Shown: piece after piece, positions 1 to 7,578 of the stretch
How the letters are laid out: the number at the start of each line of letters is the position of its first letter
Position numbering within the stretch: position 1 is the stretch's first letter
NCBI RefSeq assembly: GCF_021919345.1
Contig: NZ_CP089293.1
Coordinates: forward strand, 2,232,001 to 2,296,000
Source of the DNA: Paenarthrobacter nicotinovorans
Lineage (GTDB): Bacteria > Actinomycetota > Actinomycetes > Actinomycetales > Micrococcaceae
Direction: 5' to 3'
DNA: 64,000 nt
Made by a program: the position numbers and the translations under genes
Notes under the pieces: model-generated
Databases searched by the model: none
What the model was told of the DNA's origin: nothing
The model's input: the letters and a program-made list of their open reading frames with translations, nothing else

Positions 1-302
1 TCAATGACGAGGGCAGGCTGGCCGATGAGCCGGTCTATGTTGGAAAGCTGTTCTGTGGGTCCCTTGCGCAGGTGGTTCAAAGCCACTGGCCGCACGAAAA
101 CGATCATCAAAAGGGAAATCACGCAGAAAATGACGATCTGCAGCCAGAAGTCGGCGCCGGCGAAGTCGGCTATCAGGCCTGCCAGCGCACCGCCGCCCAG
201 CATGATGAAGAAGAGGTCGAGAGTCAGCATCTCCACCACTGCGAACGCGAGGAAGACTGTGAGCCAGAGAGCCCACCAATTCTCGCCGAGCCATTCAAAC
301 AT
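1..302 (-). CDS. NfeD-like membrane protein, N-terminal part
   Basis: The gene begins at an ATG at 302 with a strong ribosome site (AAGGGGGA) and runs off the left edge, so only about 100 residues are visible. The protein starts MFEWLGENWWALWL and has two or three hydrophobic segments (about residues 9-45 and 50-72), then a basic turn and the motif LIGQPALVI. In the NfeD family this marks the passage from the membrane part to the C-terminal OB-fold. NfeD proteins usually act beside a stomatin/SPFH partner in membrane quality control; the partner would lie outside the window. The call is by sequence pattern only. Confidence 0.7.
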   Translation of the reverse strand, partial: MFEWLGENWWALWLTVFLAFAVVEMLTLDLFFIMLGGGALAGLIADFAGADFWLQIVIFCVISLLMIVFVRPVALNHLRKGPTEQLSNIDRLIGQPALVI

Positions 303-381
303 CGTTCCCCCTTGGTCCCGGATCCCGCGAGCGGGATCACAGTCGCTGTTCCTCCATCCTAGCCCGACGTGTCGTCGGGCG

Positions 382-1224
382 TCAGGACGCAGTGAACACG
401 CTGATCCGGAACTTCGCGGTGGCGGGCACCGGCTCCTCGGAAGCTGCAAGCCCTGACAACTGTTCCTGCTGCAAATGGTGGCCGGCAGGGCCCATGAAGG
501 CGAGGTCGGCTACCTCGTTTCCGTCCAGCACCAAGGGCAAGTCAAGGCAGTGGCTCGCGGAAGAATCGAAATACCCGCTCATCGACTCCGCCAGCCGTTC
601 CTCCTTGCCTTCTTCGATGCTGAGCATTCCCGTCCTGGCTGCGATCTCCTGCAGGTGGCCGGGCCGTGGAGTCACCACCAGGAGGCTTCCTCCGGGCCGA
701 AGCACCCGCGCGAACTCCGAAGGGTTCCGCGGGGCGAACACAACCGTCACCACGTCCACCGAGTTGTCCGCCATGGGCAATGGACGCCAGATGTCCCATA
801 CAACATTGGCCGCTAGCGGGTTGAGGCGGGCTGCACGACGAAGCGCGAATTTGGAAATATCCATGCCGACGGCGGTTGAGCCTGTCGCTTCAATAACGCT
901 GCGCAAGTAGTGGCCGGTGCCCGTTCCGGCGTCGAGAACCAGTGTCTCCGGCCCCTGAAGCGCCTCAGCCGCCATGCCGGCCAACGCCGTGGCCAGACCC
1001 GCATAGTGCCCGCCTTCCAGGAACCGGAACCTGGCAGCGACCATCTCCGCCGTATCAGCTTCGAAGACGGTGCCTTTCCCGGTCAGGAAATTGAAGTAGC
1101 CCTGTTTGGCGGCATCGAACAGGTGTCCGTTCCGGCAGGCAAGCGTGGCCGGCCGGCCTTCCCTTAACTCGAAAAGTCCTTGGCACACGGGACAGCGCAA
1201 GGCGGGGACGGCGTCGGACAACAT
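382..1224 (-). CDS. 23S rRNA (guanine-N1) methyltransferase, RlmA/TlrB type
   Basis: 280 aa. The N-terminus carries a zinc-binding pattern (CPVCQG, then CRNGH) typical of RlmA(I/II). A class I SAM-binding domain follows, with motif LVLDAGTGTGHYL and later VTVVFAPRNPSEFARVLRPGG. The family methylates G745 or G748 in helix 35 of 23S rRNA; the TlrB branch gives tylosin/mycinamicin resistance, but sequence alone cannot assign the branch. A reading frame extends to 1347, but the ATG at 1224 starts exactly at the family N-terminus and has TAGGAT 7 nt upstream, so a leaderless mRNA is likely. It is divergent from the S9 peptidase gene. Confidence 0.85.
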   Translation of the reverse strand: MLSDAVPALRCPVCQGLFELREGRPATLACRNGHLFDAAKQGYFNFLTGKGTVFEADTAEMVAARFRFLEGGHYAGLATALAGMAAEALQGPETLVLDAGTGTGHYLRSVIEATGSTAVGMDISKFALRRAARLNPLAANVVWDIWRPLPMADNSVDVVTVVFAPRNPSEFARVLRPGGSLLVVTPRPGHLQEIAARTGMLSIEEGKEERLAESMSGYFDSSASHCLDLPLVLDGNEVADLAFMGPAGHHLQQEQLSGLAASEEPVPATAKFRISVFTAS

Positions 1225-1231
1225 GGCTTCA

Positions 1232-1237
1232 ATCCTA
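1232..1237 (-). promoter_or_regulatory. -10 box of rlmA-like gene (leaderless)
   Basis: TAGGAT on the minus strand ends 7 nt before the ATG at 1224. This puts the expected transcription start at or next to the start codon. Confidence 0.55.
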
Positions 1238-1280
1238 CGGTGGGACGGAGTGTCTGGAGCCGCGGGACGAGGCGCCGGGC

Positions 1281-1286
1281 TAGGCT
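1281..1286 (+). promoter_or_regulatory. -10 box of S9 peptidase gene (leaderless)
   Basis: TAGGCT, then 7 nt, then GTG at 1294. There is no Shine-Dalgarno sequence, which fits a leaderless transcript. Confidence 0.55.
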
Positions 1287-1293
1287 CACCAAC

Positions 1294-3309
1294 GTGAAAC
1301 CCGAGCAGCTGCCCCTGTTGAACTCCGTGTCCGCCCCTGCCATCCACCCCGACGGGACCAAGGCGGTGGTGTCCGTCACGAGACCGGATTTTGACGCTGA
1401 CACTTATGTAGGCCAGCTTTGGTCAGTGCCTTTGGACAACGCCAAGTACCCGCGCCGCATCACCCGGGGGTTCCGCGACACTGCACCGTCATTCTCACCG
1501 GATGGGCTGGTCCTGGCCTTCCTGCGCAGCGACCCCGGCGGTAAACCCCAGCTGTTCGTGGTGGAATCGGCCGGCGGGGAACCACAGCGGATCACGAACC
1601 AAGCTGCGGGGGTTGACAGCTTCGTTTGGGCGCCGGATTCGCACCGAATCGCCTTCCTGGCGCGGGTCCCCGAACGGGGACGCTACGGAACGGTTGACGA
1701 CGTGACCCTGGGTGCCGAAGATGCCCGTCTCATCACCGCAAACCAATACATGATGAACGGTGTTGGATACACCGCCGACCAGCGGCAACAGCTGTTTGTC
1801 GTCGAGGTCCCGGAATTGGGCGGCGAACCCGCAGTCCTTCCGCGCGGCAGGGCGGCCCACGAGCAGCCAACTCTGGAGCTGCCCGGCCTGCCCGCCGCCC
1901 TGCAGCTCACTTTTGGGGACGCCGACCACACATCGCCGGCGTTTTCTGCGGACAGTGGCCGGCTCTACTTCGTAGCGGCACTGCATGAAGGACACGACGA
2001 CGATCTGGTCACCTCTGTTTACAGGGTTGATGCTGCCGGCGGGGAGCCGGTCGTCGTCGAACCCGCCAACCGGACACCGCAGACCGTCACCGATGTGCGC
2101 CCCTCCGCGGACGGCAAGTGGTTGTTCTACATCGCCCAGGAACTGGGTGATACCGGCCGGGACTTTGTGGCGCGGAACTCCGTGCTCTATGTGATGCCGT
2201 CGGCCGGGGGAGAGGCTGTAGCCCTGACTGATGTGGAGCACCTGGATGTTTCCGGGCCCCTGGAACCAAGCGGACCGGACCGTGTCCTGGTCCTCAACAC
2301 GGCTTTGGGCAGCGTTGAACTCCTTGAAGTCATCGCGAACGGCGACATCACCCCGCTGGTGCACGGCGCCCGGGTTGTCATCGGGGCTTCAGTTGCCGCA
2401 AACGGAGAAATCGCGGTAAGCCTCTCCGACGCGTCCACTGCTGGAGATGTCGCAACGCTGGAGCGTGGTGAGCTTCGCCTCCTGACGGATTTCTCAGGAG
2501 CCCTTCGGAACAACTCCACGGTCATTGAGCCCCTGGATTTCGAGGCTGAATCCAGCGACGGACATGCTGTCCACGGTTGGCTCGTCATACCGGAGGGCCC
2601 GGGACCGCATCCGGTCCTTCTGAACATCCACGGCGGACCGTTCGCCCAGTACACGGGAGCGCTCTTCGACGAGGCCCAGGTTTATGCCGCGGCCGGATAC
2701 GCGGTGGTGATGTGCAATCCCCGCGGGTCGTCCGGCTATGGCCAGGAGCACGGGCGAGCCATCAAGGGGCGCATGGGCACCCTGGACATGCAGGATGTGA
2801 TGGCCTTCCTCGACGCTGCCCTGGCATCGCGGAAATCCCTGGACCCCGGGAATGTGGGCATCATGGGCGGCTCCTACGGCGGTTACCTGACTGCGTGGAT
2901 CATCGCGCATCATCATCGCTTCAAGGCTGCGATCGTGGAGCGGGGTTTCCTGGACCCGGTCAGCTTTGCGGGTTCTTCGGACATTGGTTGGTTCTTTGGC
3001 AGGGAATACACCGGAGGGTCAATGGAGCAGATGCTGGCCCAAAGTCCCATGGCCTTCATCGCGGATGTGCAAACACCGACGCTGGTGGTGCACAGCGAAA
3101 ATGACCTTCGCTGCCCTATCGAACAAGGCCAGCGCTACTATGCACAGTTGAAGGCGCAAGGGGTTGAGACCGCCCTGCTGGTCTTTCCGGGTGAGGACCA
3201 CGAGTTGTCCCGTTCGGGTACACCGCACCACCGCCGACAACGCTTTGAGCACATCCTCAGCTGGTGGGCCAAGTACCTCCCGACCGCCGGAAACAAAGCT
3301 GCGGAGTAG
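1294..3309 (+). CDS. S9 family prolyl oligopeptidase-like serine peptidase
   Basis: 671 aa. The N-terminal two thirds show TolB/beta-propeller repeats (PSFSPDGLVLAF, PAFSADSGRLYF, VRPSADGKWLFY). The C-terminal alpha/beta hydrolase domain has the nucleophile elbow GGSYGGY (Ser about 527), a likely Asp in HSENDLRCP (about 603) and His in GEDHELS (about 636), so the triad is complete. This is the dipeptidyl/acylaminoacyl-peptidase architecture. No signal peptide is evident, so it probably degrades peptides in the cytoplasm. The GTG at 1294 is chosen over an upstream in-frame ATG at 1180 because that one lies inside the divergent gene and the leaderless box points to 1294. Confidence 0.9.
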   Translation: MKPEQLPLLNSVSAPAIHPDGTKAVVSVTRPDFDADTYVGQLWSVPLDNAKYPRRITRGFRDTAPSFSPDGLVLAFLRSDPGGKPQLFVVESAGGEPQRITNQAAGVDSFVWAPDSHRIAFLARVPERGRYGTVDDVTLGAEDARLITANQYMMNGVGYTADQRQQLFVVEVPELGGEPAVLPRGRAAHEQPTLELPGLPAALQLTFGDADHTSPAFSADSGRLYFVAALHEGHDDDLVTSVYRVDAAGGEPVVVEPANRTPQTVTDVRPSADGKWLFYIAQELGDTGRDFVARNSVLYVMPSAGGEAVALTDVEHLDVSGPLEPSGPDRVLVLNTALGSVELLEVIANGDITPLVHGARVVIGASVAANGEIAVSLSDASTAGDVATLERGELRLLTDFSGALRNNSTVIEPLDFEAESSDGHAVHGWLVIPEGPGPHPVLLNIHGGPFAQYTGALFDEAQVYAAAGYAVVMCNPRGSSGYGQEHGRAIKGRMGTLDMQDVMAFLDAALASRKSLDPGNVGIMGGSYGGYLTAWIIAHHHRFKAAIVERGFLDPVSFAGSSDIGWFFGREYTGGSMEQMLAQSPMAFIADVQTPTLVVHSENDLRCPIEQGQRYYAQLKAQGVETALLVFPGEDHELSRSGTPHHRRQRFEHILSWWAKYLPTAGNKAAE

Positions 3310-3331
3310 GGAACCGGAGCGGCGCCCGGCT

Positions 3332-4006
3332 TCAGGGAAGGAAGCCGAGCGACCGGCGTGCCTCATCAATGTCGGGCGAGGCCCAACGCGCGGTGTGTTC
3401 GGCGTTGCTGGCCAGGGAGCGGATCTCGGCACGGTCCAGGTAGAGGACGCCATGAAGGTGGTCGGTCTCGTGCTGCACAATGCGGGCCTGCCATCCGGAG
3501 AACCATTCCTCCACAGGCTCGCCGGCGGGGGTCACAAAGGACAACTCAACATTGCTGTGTCGGTCCACAACTGCCTGGTAGCCCTGGACTGAGAGGCATC
3601 CCTCGTAAAATGCCGAGGTTTCCGTGCCCAACGGACGGTACTTCGGGTTGACAATGGCGAAGAACTCCAACGGTTCCCTGTGCCGCACGGAGGCGGACAC
3701 CGGATCAATCTCGTATTTGTCCTCCAGGACCGCCAACTGCAACGGGATGCCCACCTGGGGCGCGGCGAGGCCGACCCCTGGGGCTGCATGCATGGCATCG
3801 CGCATCCGGTCAATGAACGCCAGCAGTTCGACGTCGTCGAGCTGGCCGTCGTACGGCGCGGCATGCTGACGCAACACCGGGTGCCCCGCCTGGACGATGG
3901 CCGGGAGTTCCTCACTATCGAGCAACCGTCGGACGGCATCCCGGATCTGGAGGGGATTGAAATCTGCAGCGGGGCTTGAAGCTCCGGGATGGGGTTGATG
4001 CGTCAT
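3332..4006 (-). CDS. def: peptide deformylase
   Basis: 224 aa. It removes the formyl group from the N-terminal methionine of new proteins. All three signature motifs are present: GVGLAAPQVG (77-86), EGCLSV (135-140; Cys is a metal ligand) and HETDH (179-183; HExxH with catalytic Glu). An extension of about 35 residues precedes the catalytic domain, as in some actinobacterial paralogues. It converges with the S9 gene, 22 bp apart. TAGGCT lies 6 nt before the ATG, so the transcript is probably leaderless. Confidence 0.95.
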   Translation of the reverse strand: MTHQPHPGASSPAADFNPLQIRDAVRRLLDSEELPAIVQAGHPVLRQHAAPYDGQLDDVELLAFIDRMRDAMHAAPGVGLAAPQVGIPLQLAVLEDKYEIDPVSASVRHREPLEFFAIVNPKYRPLGTETSAFYEGCLSVQGYQAVVDRHSNVELSFVTPAGEPVEEWFSGWQARIVQHETDHLHGVLYLDRAEIRSLASNAEHTARWASPDIDEARRSLGFLP

Positions 4007-4012
4007 GGAACG

Positions 4013-4018
4013 AGCCTA
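4013..4018 (-). promoter_or_regulatory. -10 box of def (leaderless)
   Basis: TAGGCT (part of TATAGGCT) lies 6 nt upstream of the def ATG at 4006. It is back to back with the promoter of the next gene within 51 bp. Confidence 0.6.
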
Positions 4019-4045
4019 TATCCGTGGGTGTCTTTGTCAGTGGGC

Positions 4046-4051
4046 TAGGCT
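4046..4051 (+). promoter_or_regulatory. -10 box of SnoaL-like gene (leaderless)
   Basis: TAGGCT, 6 nt, ATG at 4058. The same hexamer and spacing occur in the opposite direction for def. Confidence 0.6.
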
Positions 4052-4057
4052 CGAAGA

Positions 4058-4465
4058 ATGACCAATCCCACGCCCTTGGAACACGTGCTCGGGTTCGTCC
4101 GAACAGTTGAAGCCGGCGGTGGCTCAGCTGCGTTGCGGCCTTTCCTGGCTGAGGACTTCAAGCTCACCGAATGGCCCCACGCGCTGTCCAAGACAGGCTC
4201 CACACGGAACCTTGCGGAAACCCTCTCCGGCGCTGACCACAGCCAGGACATCGTGGCGGACCAGCGCTTCGAGATTGTCCGCACTACCACTGAGGAAGAC
4301 CGTGTCGTCCTTGAGATGAATTGGTCGGCAACGCTGCTCCTGGATCTCCCGCACTGGGACCGTGGCGACACCATCCGCGCCAGGAGCACGGCCATCTTCC
4401 AGCTACGGGATGGCCTGATCATCAGCCAGGACACCTACGACTGCTACTACACGGCGCCGGAATAG
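4058..4465 (+). CDS. SnoaL/NTF2-like fold protein
   Basis: 135 aa. The pattern is that of the NTF2-like family used as polyketide cyclases, isomerases and ligand pockets: an N-terminal helix pair with FLAEDFKLTEWPHAL, a middle strand VVLEMNWSATLLLD and a terminal GLIISQDTYDCYY. The substrate cannot be told. Its stop codon (4463-4465) directly abuts the stop of the converging monooxygenase (4466), with no intergenic base. Placement beside a polyketide operon is suggestive but it has its own promoter on the other strand. Confidence 0.7.
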   Translation: MTNPTPLEHVLGFVRTVEAGGGSAALRPFLAEDFKLTEWPHALSKTGSTRNLAETLSGADHSQDIVADQRFEIVRTTTEEDRVVLEMNWSATLLLDLPHWDRGDTIRARSTAIFQLRDGLIISQDTYDCYYTAPE

Positions 4466-5596
4466 TTACCGCATGGTGAAGCGCCGCTCCACCACCCCGG
4501 CCACGCCGGGCACCTCCAAAAGACCCGCAAACACCCTGTTCCTCGCCGCCATGGCAGCTGGTGGCAGTGGCCGGCCCAAGGCCATGTTGAGCCCGGCCTG
4601 CCGCGACGCCCGGACCGCGGCTTTCCTCCGGACCCCTTCGAAGACCTGCAGCGCCTTCCCGACACCGTTTCCGGCCAATGCGGCATCGACGATGGGAGCC
4701 AAGGCTGCAGCATCCAGCCACCCAAGGTTCATGCCCTGGCCGCCGATGGGGCTGATTTCGTGGGCGGCGTCACCAAGGAGGACCACCCGCCCGTGCACCA
4801 TCTGACGGACCAAGCGCGACTGGACGTCAAAAGCGCTGAGCATCGTATTTCCGGCTACCTCCAGCACCTCACCCGTCCTGGCTTCGACCAACCGAGCCAT
4901 CCCGACCGCCGTCGCATCCGTTGCCGGCGCACCGAGCCTCACCACCCATCTGCGGACACCTGCCGGCAGGGGGAATGATTCAACGATCCCTTCCGGCTCC
5001 AGATACAGCACCGCATCAGCGCCATGCCCAGTGGCGTCAGGGAAGTCTCCCATAAGGTACGAGTCCGGATAAGTCCGTGGTGCGATGTCCGGGACAAGAC
5101 GCCGTCGCAGTGATGAATGCGCGCCGTCAGCTGCAATCACCAGCCGGGCCCGGTACTCCCGGCTCCCCGGCGTCGGGTGGGCCAGAACGCGAACAGCAGT
5201 TCCGTCGTCGCGCGTTTCCCGGACGTCGATGCCTCGGACGATCGCTGCCGGGTCGACTGCCAGCACCGCGTCCTCCAGCACCTTCTCCGTGGTCGCCTGC
5301 GGAACGGCCAGAATGAAAGGGAACGCGGAGTCCCCGGTGAAGGGAAGTTCGGCAACTTTACGGCCCCGGCTGTAGGCAACGCCCCGTTTGATCCTGACCC
5401 CGGCCTGCACCAGCTGCCCGGAGACTCCCGCGCGCTCCAACGCTGCCAGCGCCGGAGGATGGATCCCGATGGCGCGGGAACGTGCGCTTCCGGCACTCCT
5501 GCGTTCCAGGATACGGATCCTGTGGCCGCTCCGGAGCAGCCGCAGGCCCATAAACAAGCCCACCGGACCCGCTCCGACAATCACCACGTCAAGCAC
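4466..5596 (-). CDS. FAD-dependent monooxygenase (UbiH/PHBH type), type III PKS operon
   Basis: 376 aa. The N-terminus holds the Rossmann FAD site VVIVGAGPVG (about 4-13). Further along are the DG motif in VIAADGAHSSLRR and the GD motif GRVVLLGDAAHEISPIGGQGMNLG, all typical of aromatic-ring hydroxylases. Gene order suggests it oxidises the phenolic product of the upstream polyketide synthase to a hydroxylated or quinone form, as SrsC does in the Streptomyces srs phenolic-lipid pathway; this is inference. The GTG at 5596 overlaps the 3' end of the methyltransferase gene by 8 bp, implying coupled translation. A longer frame to 5884 lies inside that gene and lacks family sequence. Confidence 0.88.
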   Translation of the reverse strand: MLDVVIVGAGPVGLFMGLRLLRSGHRIRILERRSAGSARSRAIGIHPPALAALERAGVSGQLVQAGVRIKRGVAYSRGRKVAELPFTGDSAFPFILAVPQATTEKVLEDAVLAVDPAAIVRGIDVRETRDDGTAVRVLAHPTPGSREYRARLVIAADGAHSSLRRRLVPDIAPRTYPDSYLMGDFPDATGHGADAVLYLEPEGIVESFPLPAGVRRWVVRLGAPATDATAVGMARLVEARTGEVLEVAGNTMLSAFDVQSRLVRQMVHGRVVLLGDAAHEISPIGGQGMNLGWLDAAALAPIVDAALAGNGVGKALQVFEGVRRKAAVRASRQAGLNMALGRPLPPAAMAARNRVFAGLLEVPGVAGVVERRFTMR

Positions 5597-6314
5597 GGTT
5601 GCGGTTCCCCGATCCTTGGTGCTGGTGGACCAGCATGTTGTGCCAAGGTCCGTTGCTTTCGACTGTCCATGCGGGCGGGATGGCGGATCGCAATTCAGCC
5701 ATCGTGTAGCTCCGCCTGATGGACAGCAAGCCGTCCCTGACGATGTACGAGCCCCAGCCCAGAGGCCAAAAGCCGGCCAGGAACAAAATGTAGGCGACGT
5801 TGCTTCGTTGCAGATCGTTGTGCAGCGCCAGTCGCGTGCACAGCAGTTCCGAATCGTGCAGGACCGCGGCGAACTGCCGGGCATCCAGGTGGTGAAGGAT
5901 GTGGTTGGAGATCACGACATCGAATGCAAGGCCCTCCGCAACCAGCTCGGAACTGTGGGCCAGACGATATGTAACCCTTTCGTCCCCGGGTAAGTGCGTC
6001 GCAAAAGCATGGGCCCGTTGATCCGGATCGACGGCAGTCACGTACAGGGTGAATCCATCCTGGCGCGCCCATCGCGCCAGACTGCGGGCCACGTCACCGC
6101 TGCCGCTTCCTATGTCCAGCAAGGATGCATGACCCGTCTCCGCCAGCAGCGGACGGATGCGGCGCTTGTACGTCCGGCGCCATCCTGAAAGCAGCCTGTT
6201 GACGACGGGAAACCTGGCATAGGTTCGGCTGAGCAGCAGCGGATCGCAGTCCGGCCTGTCCATGTCCTCAATGCTGTCCAGGTCCCTTTCCCTGAGGGAC
6301 CCCCAGGGACTCAC
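5589..6314 (-). CDS. class I SAM methyltransferase, type III PKS operon
   Basis: 241 aa. The SAM-binding motif is SLLDIGSGSGD (about 64-74), followed by YVTAVDPDQRA and VISNHILHHLD, a UbiE/Methyltransf_11-like layout. It probably methylates a carbon or oxygen of the polyketide-derived ring (analogous to SrsB), but no residue fixes the acceptor. Its GTG start at 6314 shares bases with the TGA of the polyketide synthase (GTGA), and it overlaps the following monooxygenase gene by 8 bp. The three genes therefore form one translationally coupled operon. Confidence 0.85.
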   Translation of the reverse strand: MSPWGSLRERDLDSIEDMDRPDCDPLLLSRTYARFPVVNRLLSGWRRTYKRRIRPLLAETGHASLLDIGSGSGDVARSLARWARQDGFTLYVTAVDPDQRAHAFATHLPGDERVTYRLAHSSELVAEGLAFDVVISNHILHHLDARQFAAVLHDSELLCTRLALHNDLQRSNVAYILFLAGFWPLGWGSYIVRDGLLSIRRSYTMAELRSAIPPAWTVESNGPWHNMLVHQHQGSGNRNRA

Positions 6315-7447
6315 AGAGCGGGGGAGACCAGCGTGAAGAGGCCCGTCTCCACCGTAAGGCCGGGGCCGAATGCCATGGAGCAGATCCGCTCCTCGCGTTG
6401 GCTGGCCGCCTGTCCCATTATGTACTTCAGGACGAACAACACTGTGGCACTGCTCATGTTGCCGTATTCCCTGAGAGTCTCCCGTGCAGGTACCAACTGT
6501 TCTTGCGTCAATTCCAGTTTGGACTCGACCTTGTCAAGGATGCTGCGCCCGCCGGGATGGATGGCCCAGTGGGTGATGTCCCTGTAGGGCGAACCGGCCA
6601 GTTCCGGTTCCTTGGCCAGCAAGGGCTCCAGCGCGCCGGTGATGTGTTCTTCGATGATGTGGGGCACATAGGAGCCCAGGACCATCTCAAAACCTTCGTC
6701 TCCGATGTTCCATGCCATGGCTTCCTCGCCGACCGGCGTCAGAACCGTTTCGAAGTGGTCCAGCCGGATCACTGGCTCTTCGCCCTCCGGCTCCCTGGCG
6801 GAAATGACCGCCGCTGCCGCGCCATCGCCGAAGATGGCCGAACCCATGATGGTGTCCGGGTCGTTCGATGTCCTGACATGGAGCGAGCAGAGTTCAACAC
6901 AGATCACCAGGACAACCGCCTCCGGGTCAGCAAGGCAGAACTGCTTTGCCGCCTTCATGGCGGGGAATGCGGCATAACAGCCCATAAAGCCCAGGTGGTA
7001 GCGCTGAACTGCCGGATTCAGGCCCAGCGCCCTGACCACCTTGTAGTCGGGTCCAGGGTTGAAGAAGCCGGTACAGGACACGGTGATCACGTGCGTGATG
7101 TCATCCAGATCGATGCCTTGGGCCTGCGCGACCGCTGTCTTGCCGGCCTCGACGAACAGCTTGGTTGCTTCGGTGGCGAAGATTTCGTTGCGGACCTTGG
7201 TGCTGGGACTCAGGACCCTGTTGGTTTCAGGATCGAAGAACTTCGGATTTTCGGGGTTGGCATCGAGGCTCAACTCCTCAACGGCGGTGAAACGGGTGTC
7301 GATAGCGGCCGAATCAAAGCATGTGGTGACAAGCCGGGTACCCAGCCGCGTCAGGCCCGGCTGGGCGGCAAACACCTCACGCGCCTGCTCCTGGACCAGA
7401 ATCGTAGGGGGAACTGCGGTTTCGAGGGACCTCATGTATACCGGCAT
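6311..7447 (-). CDS. type III polyketide synthase (chalcone/alkylresorcinol synthase family)
   Basis: 378 aa, normal length for the family. The catalytic triad is visible: Cys157 in GFMGCYAAFP, His297 in THWAIHPGG and Asn330 in EYGNMSSAT; the C-terminal GFGPG-like loop reads AFGPGLTVETG. Such homodimeric enzymes load an acyl-CoA starter and condense malonyl-CoA extenders into resorcinols, pyrones or tetrahydroxynaphthalene. The companion methyltransferase and flavin hydroxylase point to a phenolic lipid rather than flaviolin, but the starter cannot be predicted. The start is the ATG at 7447, with a second in-frame ATG at 7435; neither has a strong ribosome site. Confidence 0.92.
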   Translation of the reverse strand: MPVYMRSLETAVPPTILVQEQAREVFAAQPGLTRLGTRLVTTCFDSAAIDTRFTAVEELSLDANPENPKFFDPETNRVLSPSTKVRNEIFATEATKLFVEAGKTAVAQAQGIDLDDITHVITVSCTGFFNPGPDYKVVRALGLNPAVQRYHLGFMGCYAAFPAMKAAKQFCLADPEAVVLVICVELCSLHVRTSNDPDTIMGSAIFGDGAAAAVISAREPEGEEPVIRLDHFETVLTPVGEEAMAWNIGDEGFEMVLGSYVPHIIEEHITGALEPLLAKEPELAGSPYRDITHWAIHPGGRSILDKVESKLELTQEQLVPARETLREYGNMSSATVLFVLKYIMGQAASQREERICSMAFGPGLTVETGLFTLVSPAL

Positions 7448-7498
7448 GCTTCATTCTTAGTGAGTAAAGCCGGGAAGACAATGGCAGAATCAATCGTA

Positions 7499-7516
7499 TT
7501 GACCGAGGTCGGTCAA
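7499..7516. promoter_or_regulatory. TetR-type operator palindrome
   Basis: TTGACCGA-GG-TCGGTCAA: two perfect 8-bp arms around a 2-bp centre, in the 131-bp gap between the divergent polyketide synthase and UvrA-like genes. The size and symmetry are those of TetR-family operators. Each arm also contains TTGACC, which resembles a -35 hexamer in both directions. No TetR gene lies in the window, so the cognate regulator is unknown. Confidence 0.65.
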
Positions 7517-7578
7517 GGAGAGCCAGGCGACGCCGACGGGGGACTGTTGGACAGTGTCGCCCAACGGACGGAGAAACC

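Noticed and set aside
1180-1293. Longer N-terminus for the S9 peptidase from ATG 1180
   Set aside because: It would overlap the divergent methyltransferase gene, and both genes have promoter boxes inside that stretch.
3327-3347. Hairpin CGGCTTC/GAAGCCG as terminator between S9 gene and def
   Set aside because: It lies within the last codons of def and has no T-tract; too weak to list.
7553-7560. Second operator (GACAGTGTC region) before the UvrA-like gene
   Set aside because: The symmetry covers only nine bases and the extended arms do not match; chance is likely.
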